A stretch of 64,000 bases of DNA, taken from the NCBI GenBank assembly GCA_037176705.1, contig CM073893.1:29115182-29179181 (forward strand), given 5' to 3'. The notes under the pieces are model-generated. The model was not told the origin of the DNA. It did no database searches and was given only the letters and a program-made list of their open reading frames with translations. The stretch comes from Molossus alvarezi. Lineage: Eukaryota > Chordata > Mammalia > Chiroptera > Molossidae. A program made the translations under genes and the position numbers. Within the stretch, counting starts at the first letter, position 1. Each line of letters starts with the position of its first letter. Below are positions 1 to 12,003 of this stretch, in pieces.

Positions 1-258
1 CTTCAGGGAGGACCTTCCCAGCCAAGGTGTCCCTCCGAAATTTTATCTGCCTCATGTGGGTGTAGTGGACCAGCCCGTCTGTGCCTCCACCCCTCCTACC
101 AGTCTCTGTGTGGCTGCTGTTTTAATTTCATAGTTGTAGGACTTCCATTCAGCTGGATGTCAGGCAGTTCTGAATGACGGTTGTGTTGTAGTTCAGTTGT
201 AATTTTGATGTGGTTGTGGGAGGAGGCAAGACCCCATTTACCATGCCTCCATCTGGAC
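1..258 (-). mobile_element. HAL1/L1 5' UTR, partial (left window edge)
   Basis: This segment is a diverged copy of 28880-29402, the 5' UTR of the HAL1 element described below, minus the SINE inserted there. Shared blocks include 'ggaccttcccagcca', 'cccctcctaccagtct', 'tttaatttcatagttg' and 'gatgtggttgtgggagga'. The element's 5' end is at about 258 and it runs leftward out of the window on the minus strand, so ORF1 would lie outside. It is too diverged and incomplete to tell HAL1 from ordinary L1. Confidence 0.8.
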
Positions 259-2123
259 CAGAAGTCTATTTGCTTTATTTTAATTTAAAAATTATGTATC
301 TTAATGTTGAGGTTTTTGTTTTTATCCTAATATATGTGCTGAATGAATCTTTCAATCTGGTCTTGAATCTTTATATGTTTGTTTTGTAAATTATCTCATA
401 ATTTCTTATTATGCATATTTGTTATTATGAATTAGTCCTCTATGTTTATGATTTCTATTTCACATTTTTTATATTATTTTTTTACTTGGAGATATTTTTC
501 TTTTAAATATTTTACTGATTTTTATATTATCAATGCCTGCTGCTGATTTAGACTATTTCTCTTACACAGCTTTGTATTCTTATAATATTAATGTGGTATT
601 CTTTCAGAATTTTTGTTTGTTATAAGTTGACTCTGTTCCTTAAATTATCTGTTTTATTACTGATCATATTTTTTTAAAAACTGAATTTTCATGTTCTGAT
701 TGTTGGCCCTATTCAAATATATGATAAGTATAGCATATTCATTTATACACAGTAATGAGGTACTTAAAAAGCTGATTAGAAGCCAAAATCATGTGATTAC
801 GCTTTACAACTGGAAGGCTTTGCCTATTGGAATGAAAAGGCAGAGATACAGCAGTTAGACACTGGAATGTCTTAATACAAGGCTCTTGTTCTGGGACACT
901 AGCTACTAAAGTTATTCTATTTTTTTTTTTTTTTAATTTTTAGAATTAACTCTCTCTTATCAATGCCCCTTTTGGGGGGTGATCAATGAATTTGGATCGT
1001 TGCATGTGGGGATGTGGGTGTGTGTGCGGGAGGGGATACTAGCACTGAGTCTTTTATTCTTCTTGATGTCACAGACCTGCTTCTGTGTATCTACATTGTC
1101 TAACATCTGAACTAATGTGGTAGTCTGCAGGGACAATATTGTTCTCTTTCTGCCCTAGTCTCTGTGACCTATGGTTTGGGCTGCATCTTCCTTTTTCTGT
1201 TTCATTAGACACTAATTCTCAACAGTTGCTGAAATTTGTCATCTATTGTCACGATGCCACTACCTCTTATTTTCTTAGTCCTTGCATTTTTTTGTATTAC
1301 AAATTGTTAATAGAGTGAGAAATAATATAAGTGTTCAGTCTTTCAATTTTATGGCAGACAACACCAGCATCTTGCATTTCTTCTCTAGATCTGTATTAGT
1401 AAAATCAGAAAACACATTAATAATATCATTCAGAAATCTATATACATTAATAACATAATTGATCACTGTCTTATTATGTTGTATCTTAGAAACCTTTATT
1501 ATAGGCACTTTTCTAGAGCATTTTGATGTACCTAGCCATATTTTTAAAAACAGTACATAGAGCATGAATGCTAACTTTCAGATAAGAACAAAAAGGAAGA
1601 TATTGAGAAATAAACATTTTAGCATGAAAATATAGCTAATCGCATTTATCTTGTTGGAATATTATAAAAATGTATGTATGTAATATACATGATAACATCT
1701 CATATTCTATCTAGCAAAATGTAGTGCTAAATTTAAGCTACTGTTTTATGTCTTTTCATTTTAAATATCTATTCACTGAGATATTGCAAGCAGAAATTGA
1801 ATAGTTTTTTATAAAGTGTATTTCAGAAGTAGATCCTTCACTGGTATGGGGATGAACCAAAAATCCTGAGATCCTTTCTATCTCATTGAATCTCTAATGA
1901 TATAGAACATTTTCTGTAATATACCTCATACAGATCTTCACTGTAAACTGTGGAACTGACTGTAAATCTTATCAGAAAAGAGAAAAAAAATCATTTTTAG
2001 AGAGAGCAATGGATATGTGGACTCCAAGGACCCTTTCTTGTACATTATATATGTTGAAGAGCTAGCTAAATGTTTTGCTGCAAAACTAGTATTGTAAAAA
2101 AAAAAAAAAATTATTTGCATTTT
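259..2123. other. unassigned AT-rich DNA
   Basis: AT-rich, with a poly-T run near 920 and a G/T-rich patch near 1000-1040. No gene, exon-like frame or repeat that I can name. Short minus-strand open frames here have no recognisable homology. Confidence 0.6.
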
Positions 2124-2130
2124 TCCAAGT

Positions 2131-2313
2131 CCTTTTTTAAAAAATTTATTTTTTAGAAAGAGTGGAAGGGAGAGATAGAAAACATCTATGTGAGAGAAAC
2201 ATTGATCAGCTGCCTCCTGCACGCCCCCTACTGGTGTGCCCTGACTGGGAATCGAACCAGGACCTCTCAGTCCATGGGATGATGCTCAATCCACTGAACC
2301 ACACCAGCTGGTC
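2131..2313 (-). mobile_element. Ves-type SINE (type C)
   Basis: The reverse complement reads as a tRNA-derived SINE head ('ccagctggtgtggttcagtg'), box-B-like 'ggttcgattcccag', a GA/CT tract and a T-rich (A-tail) left end. It is flanked by the direct repeat tccaagt at 2124-2130 and 2314-2320. Confidence 0.9.
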
Positions 2314-2320
2314 TCCAAGT

Positions 2321-3416
2321 AGTTTCTTCTATATTAAAGGCTATGGAACAGTGGTTAACAGAACCATTTAAAGCAATATAAATAATCTTTAATTTAACAG
2401 AACATTTGATTAACTACCATTTCAATTTTATCTAACATGATGGATAATGAAGTAATAACAGTCCTTTGATATAAGCAGTAAATTTTTGCCATGGAATGTT
2501 TTTTAAAGTCCTAATTTAGCATCTTAAAATATTTATAACAATCTTCACATATCAATGAATGTCAAGGTATGAAAGTACTTGCCTTTACAATGAACATAAA
2601 AAAGAAAGAATAGAGATATGAGCTGGAATGAAGGGCAAAAGTTCTTTCAATAATATTGACTTTTGTAGAGGTAGAGTTTCAAAATTTAAGCTTATAATCA
2701 TACTCAATACCATAAACCTGAATTCATAACATGCCTACATCATTTTCTCCCTAGATGCCATTAATTGAATTTCTCTGAGTATTAGTTCTCTTATGGAAAA
2801 TATGGCTAAACAGATCTACTCTCCAAGATTGTTAAAGAGTTCATGAATATAAATTACCTGGGCAGAATCTATGAAAAGGTTTCTAAACTATCATTATTAT
2901 AAAATGTTATTATAAACATGTTTTTATTGTTTTATTTACCAACTAGTTAGTGATCTCTGACTTAAGCTAAGTATAAAGTTAGGTGCTGGAGAGTCTCTGT
3001 GAATGTGAACGGTACGGTCTGGCTAAAATAGAGTTGGCATTATATTGAGCTACAGACATTCAAAACAATCAATTAAAAATTTACAGCTTTTGATGTGCTA
3101 AGAAGTAAGCATGCCATTTCCTAGAAAGAATGATGGGAAACCGATTTTTACATTGATTTGTCAGAAAAGGATTCTCAGGGCGGCTATGTTTACCTGGGAT
3201 TTGTAAAGTAAAGAATCAGCCATGTCGAGAGTAGAGGGCAGAAGGTTACAAGAACATGGAAAATCAAGTTCAAGAACATGGAAGCCCCCTCCCAGAAAGA
3301 CTCTTTCACACAGTAATTGCCGGCAGAGCATTGTGCCTGAGGCAGCAAGGGAAGCACAAGATACATTATAGTAATAGCTCACAGACCAGATCAAGGAATA
3401 TTTTGGAAATTTTATA
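2321..3416. other. unassigned DNA
   Basis: AT-rich, non-repetitive by eye. The small frame near 3161-3472 partly overlaps the next SINE and has no recognisable homology. Confidence 0.5.
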
Positions 3417-3430
3417 AAGTGTTTTGATTT

Positions 3431-3682
3431 GGGGCAGGGGGGGGTTATCCTTAGCCAAGGACACTTTTCCATTAATTTTTAGACACAGTGAGGGGGAGGA
3501 AGGGAAAGAGAGAGAAACATCGACATGAGAGAGACTCATAGACTGGTTGCCTCCCACGCAACCCAGACTAGGGCCAGGGATGGAATCTGCAGCCCAGGTG
3601 CCTGCCTTTGGCCGGGAATCAAAGCTGCGACCCTTCAGTCCATGCACTGAAACTCCAACTGCTCAGCCAAACTGGCCAGGGC
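3431..3682 (-). mobile_element. Ves-type SINE (type L, diverged)
   Basis: Contains 'ttagccaaggacacttttcc' (tail side), a GA-rich tract, and 'gccaaactggccagggc' (reverse complement of the SINE head). Flanking direct repeats of about 14 bp, aagtgttttgattt at 3417-3430 and aagtattttgattt at 3683-3696, differ at one base. Confidence 0.92.
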
Positions 3683-3696
3683 AAGTATTTTGATTT

Positions 3697-5150
3697 TTTT
3701 TTTAAGATTAATTGGTAGCTATTTAAACATGGAATCACATTACCAATTTTATGTTTTAATATATCCTTTAGCTGTTCAATAAAGACAAGAAAGAATAGGA
3801 AAAGGGAACAGTGATAACACGATTTAGTGATTTAGAATGAAAGGCAACATAGTTTTAGTAAAATAGCAGTCAAGATGAGTGAACATGTTTGATATACTTT
3901 GGGTGTATAAGAATTGGGGGCATAACATTTTAGCTCATAATCACATATCACACTATGTACATCCAACGATGCAGCAACTGAATGTGTATAATGATAACAA
4001 AGAATTCCATAATTTCTGGGTTTTGCCACTAGGTGAATGGTGGTATCTTTTACACTGATGGGGAATGCTGGATGAGGAATAAATTGGGGGTGGTGGAGAA
4101 ATAAAATTTCTAACAAGGTCATGCTAAATTTGAAGTGCCTAAAAAGCATTTAAGTAGGTTTGCTAAGTAGGGAGGGAGATACGCGTGTTTGGAGAATCCA
4201 GGAAGGGTCTGGGATGGGAATATTAATATAAAGTCATTAATATTTAATTATTTTTATTATGGATTCAAATAAAGTTACTAGGGGAAATAAATAGAAATAA
4301 AATACCCAAGATATAGCCTTCAATCTTGAAATAAAATAAAGAAACAAGAACTCAGCAAAGGACACTGAAAAGTTAAAATCTTTGAACTAGGAAATAAAAT
4401 GGTGTCTTATCTTCGAAGCCAAGAAGGAGAAAATATTTCAAAAGTAGTCAATGAATCTAAGAAGCTAGTTGCTTGAAGACAGCATAAAGTAGTATGCTTT
4501 TATTCAACCTTCCCATAGAGAATGTGAACTTAAAATCCACCCCACAACGGAGAGTCTCCAGGCACGAGAGAAATGGCAGGGAGAAAGTGAACAAACATTT
4601 CTGCGATTCTGGAGATGATGATCTGGAGAAGAGAGAGAAGATGCGCAAAAAATATAAAACGTGTAAAATATATGGCATGTTCTATAGTGTTCCTTTTTAA
4701 GAAGAAAAGTGAGGAAGGAAAACGGTAAGGAAGTCTTGGGATGTGTTTATAAAATTTGGATGGTTTTGACCACTACATTTTGAAGTGTGAGAACTAGGTA
4801 TGTCTTGAAGGAGAGCAGCTTTGGGGGACACTCATGATGATGAAAATCTGACTGCAAAATATTAGAGTAACAGAAAGATAAAGAAGTAAGGAAGTAGGGT
4901 ACACACGTTTGCAGAACTCTTATTGTGAACTAAAAATGATATAGGGCCATAGACAGAAGGAGATGTGAGGTGAACAGAAGGTTTACTGATATATGCATTA
5001 TTGTTTATGTGTTTATTTACTTATAAGTAGGAAAAGCAAGTTTCTATGCTGAGATGTTGGCTCTAGTAGAGACTGATAATTTAGGAAAAGAGGCAGAGAA
5101 ACAAGAAAATATACACAGAAAAAAATGGAGGAACTGGCTGGCCTTTAACA
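3697..5150. other. unassigned DNA
   Basis: Mixed AT-rich sequence, slightly purine-rich near 4550-4730. No gene or named repeat recognised. Confidence 0.5.
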
Positions 5151-5162
5151 AGAAGGAAACGT

Positions 5163-5385
5163 CCTGGCTGGTGTGGCTCAGTGCTTGAGCATTGACCCAT
5201 GCTCTAGGAGGTCTCTAGTTCAATTCCCGGTCAGGGCACGCACCCAGGTTGTGGGCCAAATCCCCACTCGGGGGCATGCAGGAGGCGGCCAATTGATGTT
5301 TTCTCGCATCGACGTTTCTATCTCTCTCTCCCTCTCCCTTCCTCTTTCTGTAATATCAATACAAAAAAAATAAAATAAAAAAGAA
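5163..5385 (+). mobile_element. Ves-type SINE (type S)
   Basis: Starts 'cctggctggtgtggctcagt' (box A region), then 'gttcaattcccggtcaggg' (box B), 'gggggcatgcaggaggcggc', a CT tract and an A-rich tail. Flanks share an approximate direct repeat (aagaaggaaacgt before, aagaagaagaaaat after). The copy has point changes and is older than the type L copies. Confidence 0.92.
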
Positions 5386-5390
5386 GAAGA

Positions 5391-6393
5391 AAATCTCCCA
5401 TTTTAACTAAAGTGGGAGCAAATGAGTGAGTATATCAGATTATATTCTAATAGAGAATAAGTGAGGCAATATCATTATCTGAGTGTGTTGATAAAAAAGA
5501 AGATTTAAGTAGCTGCCAAAGACAGTTCAGTTCAATAAAGATTGAGATGGCCAGTTAAATCCAATGGAAAAAGAATCAAAGGTGTTGAGAATATTTTTTA
5601 AATGAATGATTATGAAAATGAATATGAGATATAAAATATGTACAAGAAAGCCAATAAATGAAATGTCTTAATGAGGTGAAATATTTAAGGCAGGGGGACT
5701 CAAGGAATACCGAGATGACAGAACAGGAGGTGCATATCAGAGGGTGGGATGTTTGAAGGTGCGTTTCAATAAAGAACTCGAAGAAAGGGAATGTTAGAGT
5801 CTTTTGAAACAAGCATGCTAGATATAGATACACATAGGTGAACTTTCCATTTTTCCTAACCTGCTAGCTTTCCCTCTCACATTGGAGTAAGAAACCATTT
5901 TCCATCCTATTGAATGGGTGAAAGGTGTCACAGTAGAAAGTAAAATTAGTCTGGAAGTTTTTCCGTCCTTCATTATAAAAAGTTGAAGATCTTAGAATTT
6001 TTGTTGGGGAGGCAAGAAAGAGAAGGTGCAAGTATAGCAGCTGATCTGCATGAAGGACTCAAGCACAAGGCTTTCTTCAACTGCAGGAAGCATTTTCCTT
6101 AGGCTTGGTAGAAGAGAGAGAAAGCTGTAGTTCCAGAAGCAGAACAGACCTACATGCTACCCCTGGGAAAGTAGGAAGATGCAAGGTGGTGAGTCAAGCA
6201 AGGCACGGGAGGATACAAGCAAGCATACACGCGCTTCCCATGGCTTCCGTATGCTTGGAAGAAGCATCTTCGGCAAAGCAACAAATGAAATGTCATTTTT
6301 ATATATGGACAGAAGTACATCCTCTTTCCCTTATTCTTGACATGGAATAATTTTGCCGGAGAGTGATATAGCACTGGAGGTAGAGTTGGGACT
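5391..6393. other. unassigned DNA
   Basis: No gene or named repeat recognised. An 81-codon frame at 6105-6350 has no recognisable homology and no exon-like context. Confidence 0.5.
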
Positions 6394-6410
6394 AAAAAAT
6401 AGAAACTTTT

Positions 6411-6586
6411 TGTTATTGTTGTTGTTAATCCCCTTCTGAGGCATCTGTCAGTTGCCTCTCACACAACCCCGAGTGGGGCCAGGGATTGAACTGTAACCCA
6501 GTTATGTGCCCTTGACTGGGAGTTGAACCCACAACCCTTTGGTCCATAGACCAACACTCTAACCACTGAGCCAAACTAGCCAGGGA
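6411..6586 (-). mobile_element. Ves-type SINE, internally shortened
   Basis: The reverse complement gives the SINE head ('ccctggctagtttggctcag') and the middle block, but the CT tract is mostly missing. The target-site duplication is about 15 bp: aaaaaatagaaactt at 6394-6408 and gaaaaataaaaactt at 6588-6602, two mismatches. Confidence 0.88.
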
Positions 6587-6602
6587 TGAAAAATAAAAAC
6601 TT

Positions 6603-7789
6603 AAAGAAGAAACCAATATCCTATTTTTCATCAGCTTCATAGAATGAGGTCTCAGAAGCCAAATTATGTTAACTCAGGAAAACAAACAAACAACAACAAC
6701 AAAAAAAAACATTTGTTGCCTATTGCCTACCTTATATTGTGGAGTCACATTCAAAACTTCTTTATGAACATAACTTCCCTCCCCCCCCAACCCCTGCCCC
6801 ACTCTATTGGAAGCTGAGTAATAGAAATAAAGGCTGTTCTTCATCTCAGGATTCATTTTTTATTGCAAATGCAGCAAGGCCCAAATGGATGCAGAATGTA
6901 TAGAGGAGACCATGAGAAGTTCCAGGAAGTCTTACTCCTTCTCCTTTTTGGAAGAACACTAAAGAGAGTTGTTATTTCACTGTTAATGGGAACAAATGCA
7001 ACCATAGAGTAACTGGGAACAGTTTCAAGAAAGTAGTTCTCTTGGGAAAGTGAAACTTTAAGAGATGCTGTTTTTATTCTCGCAAGATTTTGATGAAGAA
7101 TGTGAAAACAAAATATCCTTAAATATCAAAACTAAGAATTATGCACTCAGACTGAGTTCCAGAAAGGAAAGTATGCAAAGCAGACCTGCACATGGTGTAG
7201 GTGGTGGAGTCAAACAAAGCTGAACCCTGCTGAGCAGAACAGAATCATAGCCAAGTCAACCTGCAGAACCAAGATACATGTTTGTGAGCATTGAGATTTG
7301 GGCATCATGTATTGCAAAAGAAAAAGTTGAATACAACAGTAGGCAACTCAGACAGTTACAGAATTGGGAAGTACAAATTTGACCCTTGGCAACCTGACTC
7401 CATGGCCACTGCTTAAAAATACAATCTTCTTTGGTTTCTACTATTAGTAAAAATAAAATTTGGAGGTCATTTATTAGTTTTTCAGTTATTTATTCAGCAT
7501 TCAAATGCATTTTGAGAACCTAAAATTTACCCATGCTTCATGAAATTCTAAAAAAATATTATTCTTTTATGTAATAACTCATAATTTTAGAACTACATTA
7601 ATAATCTAAAAGTATTACTCCAACTTCCTTGCAGTTAATTCTAGAGAGACAAGTGAAGGCTAATAGAATGTTTTTCTTAATTAAAATATAAATAAAACTT
7701 AGGTCAAAGTAGACTTGAGGCTTAACATGATAGCAGACCAGATCTTCCAAATAAGAATATATAACATTTTATTAATTGCTTAACAGTGT
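6603..7789. other. unassigned DNA
   Basis: Contains a (CAA)n/A-rich patch near 6680-6710 and a short poly-C at 6780-6788. Nothing else recognised. Confidence 0.5.
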
Positions 7790-7945
7790 CATAAATTAAT
7801 TGAGATTTATAATTTTATTTCATCTATTACACTTATTTTATTTAATAGATGAGGAATGTGAGATTCAAAATTGTTAACTAATGTAAACCCAAGGTAATCA
7901 GTGGCATAACCTAGAATTTGACTTGTTAGTCTCAAAGGCTATATG
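7790..7945 (-). mobile_element. MIR-like SINE relic
   Basis: Matches the minus-strand MIR pattern 'attttatttaatagatgagg' ... 'gtaaacccaaggtaatcagt' followed by the core-distal part. Ancient and diverged; boundaries approximate. Confidence 0.65.
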
Positions 7946-7968
7946 TTTGTTCACTCTTCTACAATGGC

Positions 7969-7990
7969 ATATATATATATATATATATAT
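7969..7990. repeat. (AT)n microsatellite
   Basis: Eleven uninterrupted AT units just left of the SINE at 8022. Confidence 0.95.
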
Positions 7991-8021
7991 CCTAAGAAGC
8001 ATAGAAATGCCTGGTACTTTT

Positions 8022-8271
8022 TTTTGTTTTTTAACCCTCACCTGAGGACATTCTTCCATTTTTTGTTCAGACAGGGTGGGAGGGAGAGAGGGAGAGAGAG
8101 AAACATAGATGTGAAAGGGTAAAAGGGACACATCGAGTGGCTGCCACCCACAAGACCGATCAGGGCCGGGGACAAACTGCAACCAAGGTACGTGCCTTTA
8201 GCGGGAACCAAACCCCGGTCTCTCTGGACCACAGGCTGACACTCTAACCACTGAGCAACCGGCCAGGGCAA
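8022..8271 (-). mobile_element. Ves-type SINE (type L)
   Basis: Tail-side block 'ccctcacctgaggacattct', GA tract, 'gatgtgaaaggg', then the inverted head 'gagcaaccggccagggc'. The target site ctggtacttt is duplicated at 8011-8020 and 8274-8283. Confidence 0.95.
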
Positions 8272-8284
8272 GACTGGTACTTTT

Positions 8285-10004
8285 GTATGATTCATCAGAA
8301 ACTGGAATTATGTTACATTCCCTTTTCCATTATCTGATATAATCAGCATAACTTCAAAAGGATAATATAATGGTAATGCCTGGTAATGTAGCCAGAGCTT
8401 AATAGTTGACAGATTCTAGAGAAGTAAAGCCCTTAGGATGTTGTTTGAGATTTGTGTGCTGTTTGATAAGTATTAAACAGTTATTAATAATAAGAATTTA
8501 TAATATACTATATGAAAGCCTTCCTTAGAAATATGTGAATGTATAGACTAGACCAAATATTTTAAGCCAAATCAATATAATGTATACATATGCACAAAAT
8601 ACACACAAAAACACAGGTAGACCTGTTTTGATGAAAATATAGTTAAGGATTACAAAAATGAGCTTTCCAAAATTTAAATACTAATGCTTGTGATAAGAAG
8701 TGAGGAGTTATTTAACAGGGCTAAGAAATTGTAATAAACTAAATCAGAATGATATGTCTTTAAAATAAATGCTAAATATATAATGATTTTCTTCCTTGTT
8801 AATTTTTTCCTATAATTGTCAGTTTTTTATTAAAAAATAAAATAGGCATTAAGATATCTTATAAATAAATGATAAATCATTAACAATTACAAAAAGATAG
8901 AATATGTACTATATTTGCTTAATCCAAAATCAGTGAACCTTAGTATCTATTATCATAACTTTAAAATGTAATAAAAATTTGTCAAATGTGTCTACTAATT
9001 GCAAATAATTCCTTAATAATTTCCCTAAACAGCTTATGTACATTTTATTCTTTGTCTTAACTTGAGATGAAGGATTTTGCTTGGTTTCTAGAAAATGAAA
9101 TAAAATTTATAATTTAAAACAAAATTTAAAGTAGTAGGCAATGTACATAATACTTAAATAAAATATATGTTTTAAACTTTATGTCCTGAATAAATTTACA
9201 TTAGTTGATATGGTTTTGAAATTGCAACTAAAATATTAACATTATATTAGAAGGAGAACAAAGCTTGTTTTTCAAGTAAGTTCTGGGAAAATTTTACACA
9301 TAAAACAAGGTCTATGTAATTTTGAGATTTCTATTTTAATATTTTTTCTGGTCTAAAAGCTGAATCTATAGTATTTCTCTCAACACTTCAAGAAAAAATA
9401 TACACGTGTTACAGTCTGAACCAGGCTTTTAAATTGTTGAGGGTAATATTGCTTATAAATAGGATCAATTCACATTATTTGTGGTGGAAATACATACATG
9501 AAATGCGGAATGTTGATACCTTTATGAGGTGAAATTTAGGAGTTCAGTAGGAAATGTTTCAGTACCAGAAAATGAAGTCAGTATTTAATACACATAGAAA
9601 ACAATTTATAACAACTATAATTATGCTGGGATTTTTACTGACTCCTCAAACAAGTGGTTGCATTTTCTCTGAAGTTTGGGATATGATTATTATTCAATGC
9701 AATGGAGGAGTTTGTCTTTGGTGACTTGGATTTAACACAAAGCAATAAATTATGTGTTTTTAAAAATGCACAACTCTTCTTTTTCCTTAAAGAAAAAGTC
9801 ACCCTTTAAAATGCCCCTTCAGATTTTCTCACCTGTTCACAATTGGCTAGTAGCTGATAGTATCTCATTAGCATTATAGTTACATTTGAACTCATTTTAG
9901 TTAAATTTTGGAACAGTGGTCAAGTAACAGCTGAAGCAGTACTCAATGATTTTTGTTTTTTATTGTGGGTTTTTTTTCCCAATAATTTCTAAATGAATTA
10001 CCTA
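8285..10004. other. unassigned AT-rich DNA
   Basis: About 1.7 kb of very AT-rich sequence with no recognisable repeat or frame. Confidence 0.5.
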
Positions 10005-10018
10005 AAAATAGTCTGGAC

Positions 10019-10226
10019 AGCCAGACTGTGTGGCTCTGTTGTTTGAGTGTAGACCTATGCACCAAGAGGTCACCAGTTCCTTTCCAGGTCGGGGCGCATG
10101 CCTGGGTTGTGGGTTCGATCTCTAGTGGTGGGTATGCAAGAGATAGCCAGTGGATGGTTCTCACTCAGAGATGCTTTTATCTCCCCCTCCCCTTCCTCTC
10201 TCTCTAAATAAATTTTAAAAAACTTA
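10019..10226 (+). mobile_element. Ves-type SINE (type S, diverged)
   Basis: SINE head and 'gggttcgatctctagtggtg' block followed by a CT tract and 'ctctaaataaattttaaaa'. Flanking repeats aaaatagtctggac (about 10005-10018) and aaagtagtctagac (about 10228-10241) form an imperfect target-site duplication. Confidence 0.88.
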
Positions 10227-10333
10227 AAAAGTAGTCTAGACTATCACAGAAATTCTCTTCATAAGCAAGACAGAGTAGAAAATTGAGGCCGTTGTCTGGC
10301 TATAGTTCCCAGATTTTCCTCTAAAAACAAGTT

Positions 10334-10424
10334 TATATACATATACACACACACACACACATATATATATGTATGTATGTATACACACACACACACACAC
10401 GCACACACACACACATACATATAG
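10334..10424. repeat. compound (CA)n/(TA)n/(ATGT)n microsatellite
   Basis: Runs of CA, TA, ATGT and CA again in tandem. The long frame read through it on the minus strand is a repeat artefact (alternating Val-Cys). Confidence 0.95.
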
Positions 10425-11074
10425 TTAACCTGAATCTCGGGTCTAGTAAAACAACTTTTAATCTGTAAATTAATGTACTTCTCTTTGCAAGTGTGCATAT
10501 ACGTGTTCACATTTTTTGTTAAAGTTTAATCAGATAAAGGCTTTTGTCATTGTTCTGTGAGGCATGGCATTACAGAGGATTCCTTACCTTGCGCTTTACA
10601 GTTCTTGATTGTTACAGGAAAGAAGTTGTGTTTGTTTTTAAAAAGATACCATAGCTTAATTATTTGAGATAACTCTGTGAACTCTTTGGATAACAGTTCA
10701 GTCTTTACATTTTATATGGAAAATAAAGATTGCCTTTGTTCTTGAATTTCAATAGAAATGTCTTATCCTTCAATCACTTTCTTCATCTGACTCTGTTCTT
10801 GTGTCTGTGAGACTTTGCCCTTATATTAATCTCTATTTAATTTTTACCTCAAACAAGCCCTGTTCACAGAGATTCCTTTGTATTTCTCTTCTTCCTAAAT
10901 TTAGGTTGTTTCAAGTGTATATCATAATTGAAACTAATTTTCTTAATCTCTTCACTAATTTAGAATGCTTTTTTTCTTTAGTAAGTAAATTGGTAGTGTC
11001 TAATCCTATATATACACACACATTTTGGTTTATCTTATATATAAATATAGTGAAGGCTGATGCATTTAAATAAT
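10425..11074. other. unassigned DNA
   Basis: No gene or named repeat. Overlapping small frames on opposite strands near 10800-11105 have no homology. Confidence 0.5.
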
Positions 11075-11265
11075 ATGTTTGTTCATCCAAAATATTAATC
11101 AGCATCTATTATGCACCAAGTGCTCATCAAAATAGTGGTAGACATAAGAAAAATAGAAAATAAGAAGAGCAAAACCTGCAGCCATGGAGCTTACCTTACA
11201 ACTGGATGGGAAAAGCATATTATAAACCAACATAAATTTTGAAAATGACATAATATTTAAAAATT
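11075..11265 (-). mobile_element. L2 LINE 3' fragment
   Basis: Order of blocks matches inverted L2: 'ttgttcatccaaaatatta', 'gcatctattatgcaccaagt', then 'gccatggagcttacctta'. Ancient; approximate ends. Confidence 0.65.
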
Positions 11266-11488
11266 AGAGTTTTGGATCTACCTGTATGATATGCTTCTCA
11301 CATTCTGACTACATCTTCTATTATCTCTTAATATAACAAGAATTTCTAATGTCATGTTTAGAAAGATAAGAAAAATAATTCGCTCTTTCAAAATGACTGT
11401 TCAATATTTTTAAATTATGGGTAATTTAGAACAGTGTCTTCAAAGCTAAATAGCTTTTTTGTAGTCTTACATGACATAAAATAAATCT

Positions 11489-11712
11489 ACATCAGATGTT
11501 GGTAAACATTTTCTGTAAAGGGCTAGATAGAAAATATTGTAGGTTTTGATCTCTGCTAAATCCACTAAATTCTGCCCTTGTGGTAAAATGGCCATAGACA
11601 ATACTTAAATTAATAAATATGCTTTGTTTCATTAAATTGTTATTTATAAAACAGGCAAGAGGCCAGATTTTTTCCTTGGGCCATATTTATCAATTAGTTC
11701 TCTGTGCTGATC
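11489..11712. mobile_element. hAT-Charlie-type nonautonomous DNA transposon relic
   Basis: Contains the hallmark series 'ttttctgtaaagggctagat', 'aatattgtaggttttg', 'gccatagacaatacttaaat', 'aggcaagaggccagattttt'. This is a common eutherian hAT-Charlie MER element; I am not sure of the exact family name. Confidence 0.7.
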
Positions 11713-11817
11713 TATTTTATTTGCCTACTCAACCAAACCACTAAGATATTTAAATAAATTTAAAAAAAAATTTTTTTTTTCCCTATTTTGCTGAGTTTCC
11801 AGGCTGCTCTTGATTCT

Positions 11818-12003
11818 TGGTGCAGTGGTTTATAAGAAGCACCTGGAGATCAGTCTGCATTTAAATCCTAGCACTATAACTTAATCAGAAATATGACCTC
11901 AGGCTTGTATTCATTTACTTAAACTGTGATTCTCTTCATTTAGCCAGTGATGATAATAAAAATATGTGCCACATCACATGTTTTAAAGAGATAATTCATT
12001 AAG
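11818..12003 (+). mobile_element. MIR SINE relic
   Basis: Follows the MIR sense order: 'tgcagtggtttataagaagc', 'catttaaatcctagcactat', 'atgacctcaggcttgtattc', 'gatgataataaaaatatgtg'. Ancient and gapped. Confidence 0.75.

Noticed and set aside
5163..5250. tRNA gene suggested by box A/box B-like sequence
   Set aside because: The same head recurs about two dozen times followed by a CT tract and A-rich tail with target-site duplications, so it is the tRNA-derived SINE head. No cloverleaf with an anticodon arm was found.
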